Positions 5,659-6,961 of a stretch of 6,961 bases of DNA are shown piece by piece. Position 1 is the stretch's first letter. The number at the start of each line of letters is the position of its first letter. The notes beneath the pieces were generated by a model. It was given only the letters and a program-made list of their open reading frames with translations. It made no database searches and was not told where the DNA came from. Source of the DNA: Lachnospiraceae bacterium (GTDB taxonomy: Bacteria > Bacillota > Clostridia > Lachnospirales > Lachnospiraceae); NCBI GenBank assembly GCA_031285465.1, contig JAITWD010000253.1, positions 1 to 6,961 of the forward strand, read 5' to 3'. The position numbers and the translations under genes are program-made.

Positions 5659-5894
5659 TTACTTTTATGATCCGACATCAATATTTGTACTATGACGATC
5701 AATTGTGACAATTGATCGGCGATTTCCACCATTATCTATTTTGTTCAATCCTTTTTAGTTCTATACATTTCGAAAAGGTGACCGATAGCAATCGCACAAC
5801 CTCAAAAGCGTTCGACACTTTAAAGCCTTTGGGTCTTTATGATCTAATACTCGCAGCAAATATTAACCGTTGCCTTTTGTGCACATGTGGGCAC
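5659..5894. other. Gene-free stretch upstream of the lacI promoter
   Basis: I see no supported gene here: the open frames lack ribosome binding sites and family features. It holds the 23-bp palindrome at 5696-5718 and a GATGTC/GACATC inverted pair (5651-5656, 5674-5679) that starts inside the promoter. At its right edge TTTTGTGC (5875-5882) can pair with GCACAAAA (5891-5898), just beyond the terminator of the neighbouring gene. Confidence 0.6.
5696..5718. promoter_or_regulatory. 23-bp palindrome upstream of the lacI promoter
   Basis: Perfect 11-bp arms CGATCAATTGT and ACAATTGATCG surround a single central G. It ends 38 bp upstream of the -35 box, a position suited to an activator or an additional repressor. 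Its odd length and lack of a central CG set it apart from the lacI operator, so a different protein is likely. Confidence 0.5.
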
Positions 5895-5934
5895 AAAAAA
5901 GGCCCGCAAGCCAATAATTCAAGGCTTGCGAGCC
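5895..5934 (-). terminator. Intrinsic terminator of the modular carbohydrate-binding protein gene
   Basis: On the minus strand a 12-bp stem (GGCTCGCAAGCC with GGCTTGCGGGCC, one G-U pair) and a 10-base loop are followed directly by TTTTTT. It begins 14 bases after the stop codon at 5949, so it ends that transcript and isolates the lacI promoter from upstream read-through. Confidence 0.92.
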
Positions 5935-5948
5935 ATAATCGATAATTC

Positions 5949-6961
5949 TTAATTAATCACATTATAAACCTCTATTTCGGAAAATGATGCTCCCGCAGTT
6001 GATACTAATTCATTGATGATCACTCTTATTTTGGAAGAAGCTATTGCGCCAAGATCGGCGATATACAGAGTTCCAATCGTATCCCTAGTATAACAGGTCA
6101 CCCAATTTGTGCCATCAAAATACTGCACCTCAAATCCGGACACACGGTGAAGATACTCACGGAATCTAAGCTGATTAAAGCTAGTTACGGCGCCAAAATC
6201 AATCTCCAGGATCGCATTGGTTGTACTAGTGGGCGCCATCCACCGGGTGTCTACATTTCCATCCACCATATTACCCGCCACATTACCTCCTGAAGTTATA
6301 TTGGCGGTTGCACTTGCGCTAAGTGCCAGATTGGTTGGTAATACTTCCGGACTCAATACTTTACCATGTACCTCAAACTCAAAGATTGATGCTACCGCGT
6401 TATCATTAATGGTTGATAAAACTGATAACCGGATTTGGGTTGTAATGATTGTAGGCGTATCAATGACAAAGTCACTGCCCATCGTTGTTCCGATATGAAA
6501 AGGAACAAATCCGGTTCCATCCCAATATTGTAGTTCAAAATTTGTAATACGATCCAATTGCTCGACTATTTTTATCTTTCTGAATGATACCTGTTCGTTA
6601 AAATTGATGGTCAGGCTTACAGGATTGTTTCCACCTTTGTCGGCGGTCCATCGCGTGTTTGTCAGACCGTCTACTGCCTTACTGGGTGTGGCCGCCGCGC
6701 TAAAACTATCGGTAGTTGCCATTCTATTAAGTGCGATATTGGTTAGCACATCTTCCACAGTGACGACACAGGTCGCAATATAACTGCCATCAGCCGTTCG
6801 CGCCATGATGGTCACGACTCCTTCTGCCACGCCGACAACCTGACCGGATGAGGATACGGTCGCTATGCTTTGATTGCTGCTCGTCCAGAGGATGGTTTTG
6901 TTGCTCGCATTAGCGGGTATAACCGTGGCATTTATTTGCGCCGTATCATCAATACCGATGG
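5949..6961 (-). CDS. Modular protein with BIG2 and two F5/8 type C (discoidin/CBM32-like) domains, C-terminal part
   Basis: The last 336 residues of a larger protein whose N-terminus is outside the window; the frame is open to the edge. Visible residues 1-70 are a bacterial Ig-like group 2 domain (INATVIPANASNKTILWTSSN, SIATVSSSGQVVGVAEG, TADGSYIATCVVTV). Two tandem discoidin-type domains follow at about 74-200 and 209-334. Each starts with N(I/L)AL and carries a KAVDG-TNTRW or MVDGNVDTRW motif, an FELQYWDG or FEVQYFDG strand, and an F-EVHG or EIEVYN end. Such domains bind terminal sugars on glycans. No sortase motif, S-layer domain or membrane anchor ends the protein, so it is probably secreted free or anchored from its N-terminal part. 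By family habit the missing part is likely a signal peptide plus a glycoside hydrolase domain, but this is not visible. A terminator separates it from the lacI operon. Confidence 0.85.
   Translation of the reverse strand, partial: IGIDDTAQINATVIPANASNKTILWTSSNQSIATVSSSGQVVGVAEGVVTIMARTADGSYIATCVVTVEDVLTNIALNRMATTDSFSAAATPSKAVDGLTNTRWTADKGGNNPVSLTINFNEQVSFRKIKIVEQLDRITNFELQYWDGTGFVPFHIGTTMGSDFVIDTPTIITTQIRLSVLSTINDNAVASIFEFEVHGKVLSPEVLPTNLALSASATANITSGGNVAGNMVDGNVDTRWMAPTSTTNAILEIDFGAVTSFNQLRFREYLHRVSGFEVQYFDGTNWVTCYTRDTIGTLYIADLGAIASSKIRVIINELVSTAGASFSEIEVYNVIN

Noticed and set aside
5696..5718. The 23-bp palindrome as a CRP/FNR-type site because of its TTGTGA core
   Set aside because: The TGTGA half is not matched by a TCACA half at the required spacing.
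5712..5945. A 77-codon open frame on the plus strand upstream of lacI
   Set aside because: It begins with TTG inside the 23-bp palindrome, has no ribosome binding site or recognisable domain, and runs through the terminator hairpin of the neighbouring gene.

Overview
The window is about 7 kb of bacterial DNA in which every supported gene lies on the minus strand. It reads from right to left as: the end of a large modular protein, a terminator, then a sugar-uptake gene set. Gene style suggests a low-to-mid GC Gram-positive, probably of the Clostridia: strong AGGAGG-type ribosome binding sites, a consensus sigma-A promoter, a lipoprotein sugar-binding protein and a binding-protein/permease set without its own ATPase. 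The genus cannot be fixed from the sequence; an Acetobacterium/Eubacterium-like host is only a guess.

Right end (5949-6961): the C-terminal 336 residues of a protein with a bacterial Ig-like (BIG2) domain and two F5/8 type C (discoidin/CBM32-like) carbohydrate-binding domains. It is probably the tail of a secreted polysaccharide-degrading enzyme whose catalytic part lies outside the window. A textbook intrinsic terminator (5895-5934) closes it.

Control region (5540-5894): about 230 bp with no gene, holding a 23-bp palindrome. It is followed by a consensus promoter (TTGACA, 16 bp, TATAAT with extended -10) whose start point falls on a perfect 20-bp palindrome, CAATGTTAACGTTAACATTG. That palindrome is a LacI-family operator that also fits the CcpA cre consensus. 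A second, degenerate copy sits next to the lacI ribosome binding site.

Operon (1-5536): a LacI-family regulator, then a CUT1 ABC uptake system (lipoprotein binding protein, MalF-type permease, MalG-type permease), then a cytoplasmic glycoside hydrolase family 30 enzyme cut by the window edge. The simplest reading is that the modular protein (or others) attacks a glycan outside the cell. The ABC system, powered by a shared MsmX/MsmK-type ATPase encoded elsewhere, imports the oligosaccharide. The GH30 enzyme splits it inside, and the regulator senses the sugar. GH30 activities suggest a beta-glucoside, beta-1,6-glucan or xylan-type oligosaccharide, but the substrate cannot be read from this sequence.

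The least ordinary parts lie between genes. A ~121-bp palindromic element flanked by TAA supplies the last five codons and the stop of the LacI gene. A perfect hairpin abuts the binding-protein start. A 13-bp stem-loop and a second inverted repeat separate the binding protein from its permeases. I see an ordinary carbohydrate-utilisation locus with unusual intergenic structure, and no clear sign of a wholly new system.
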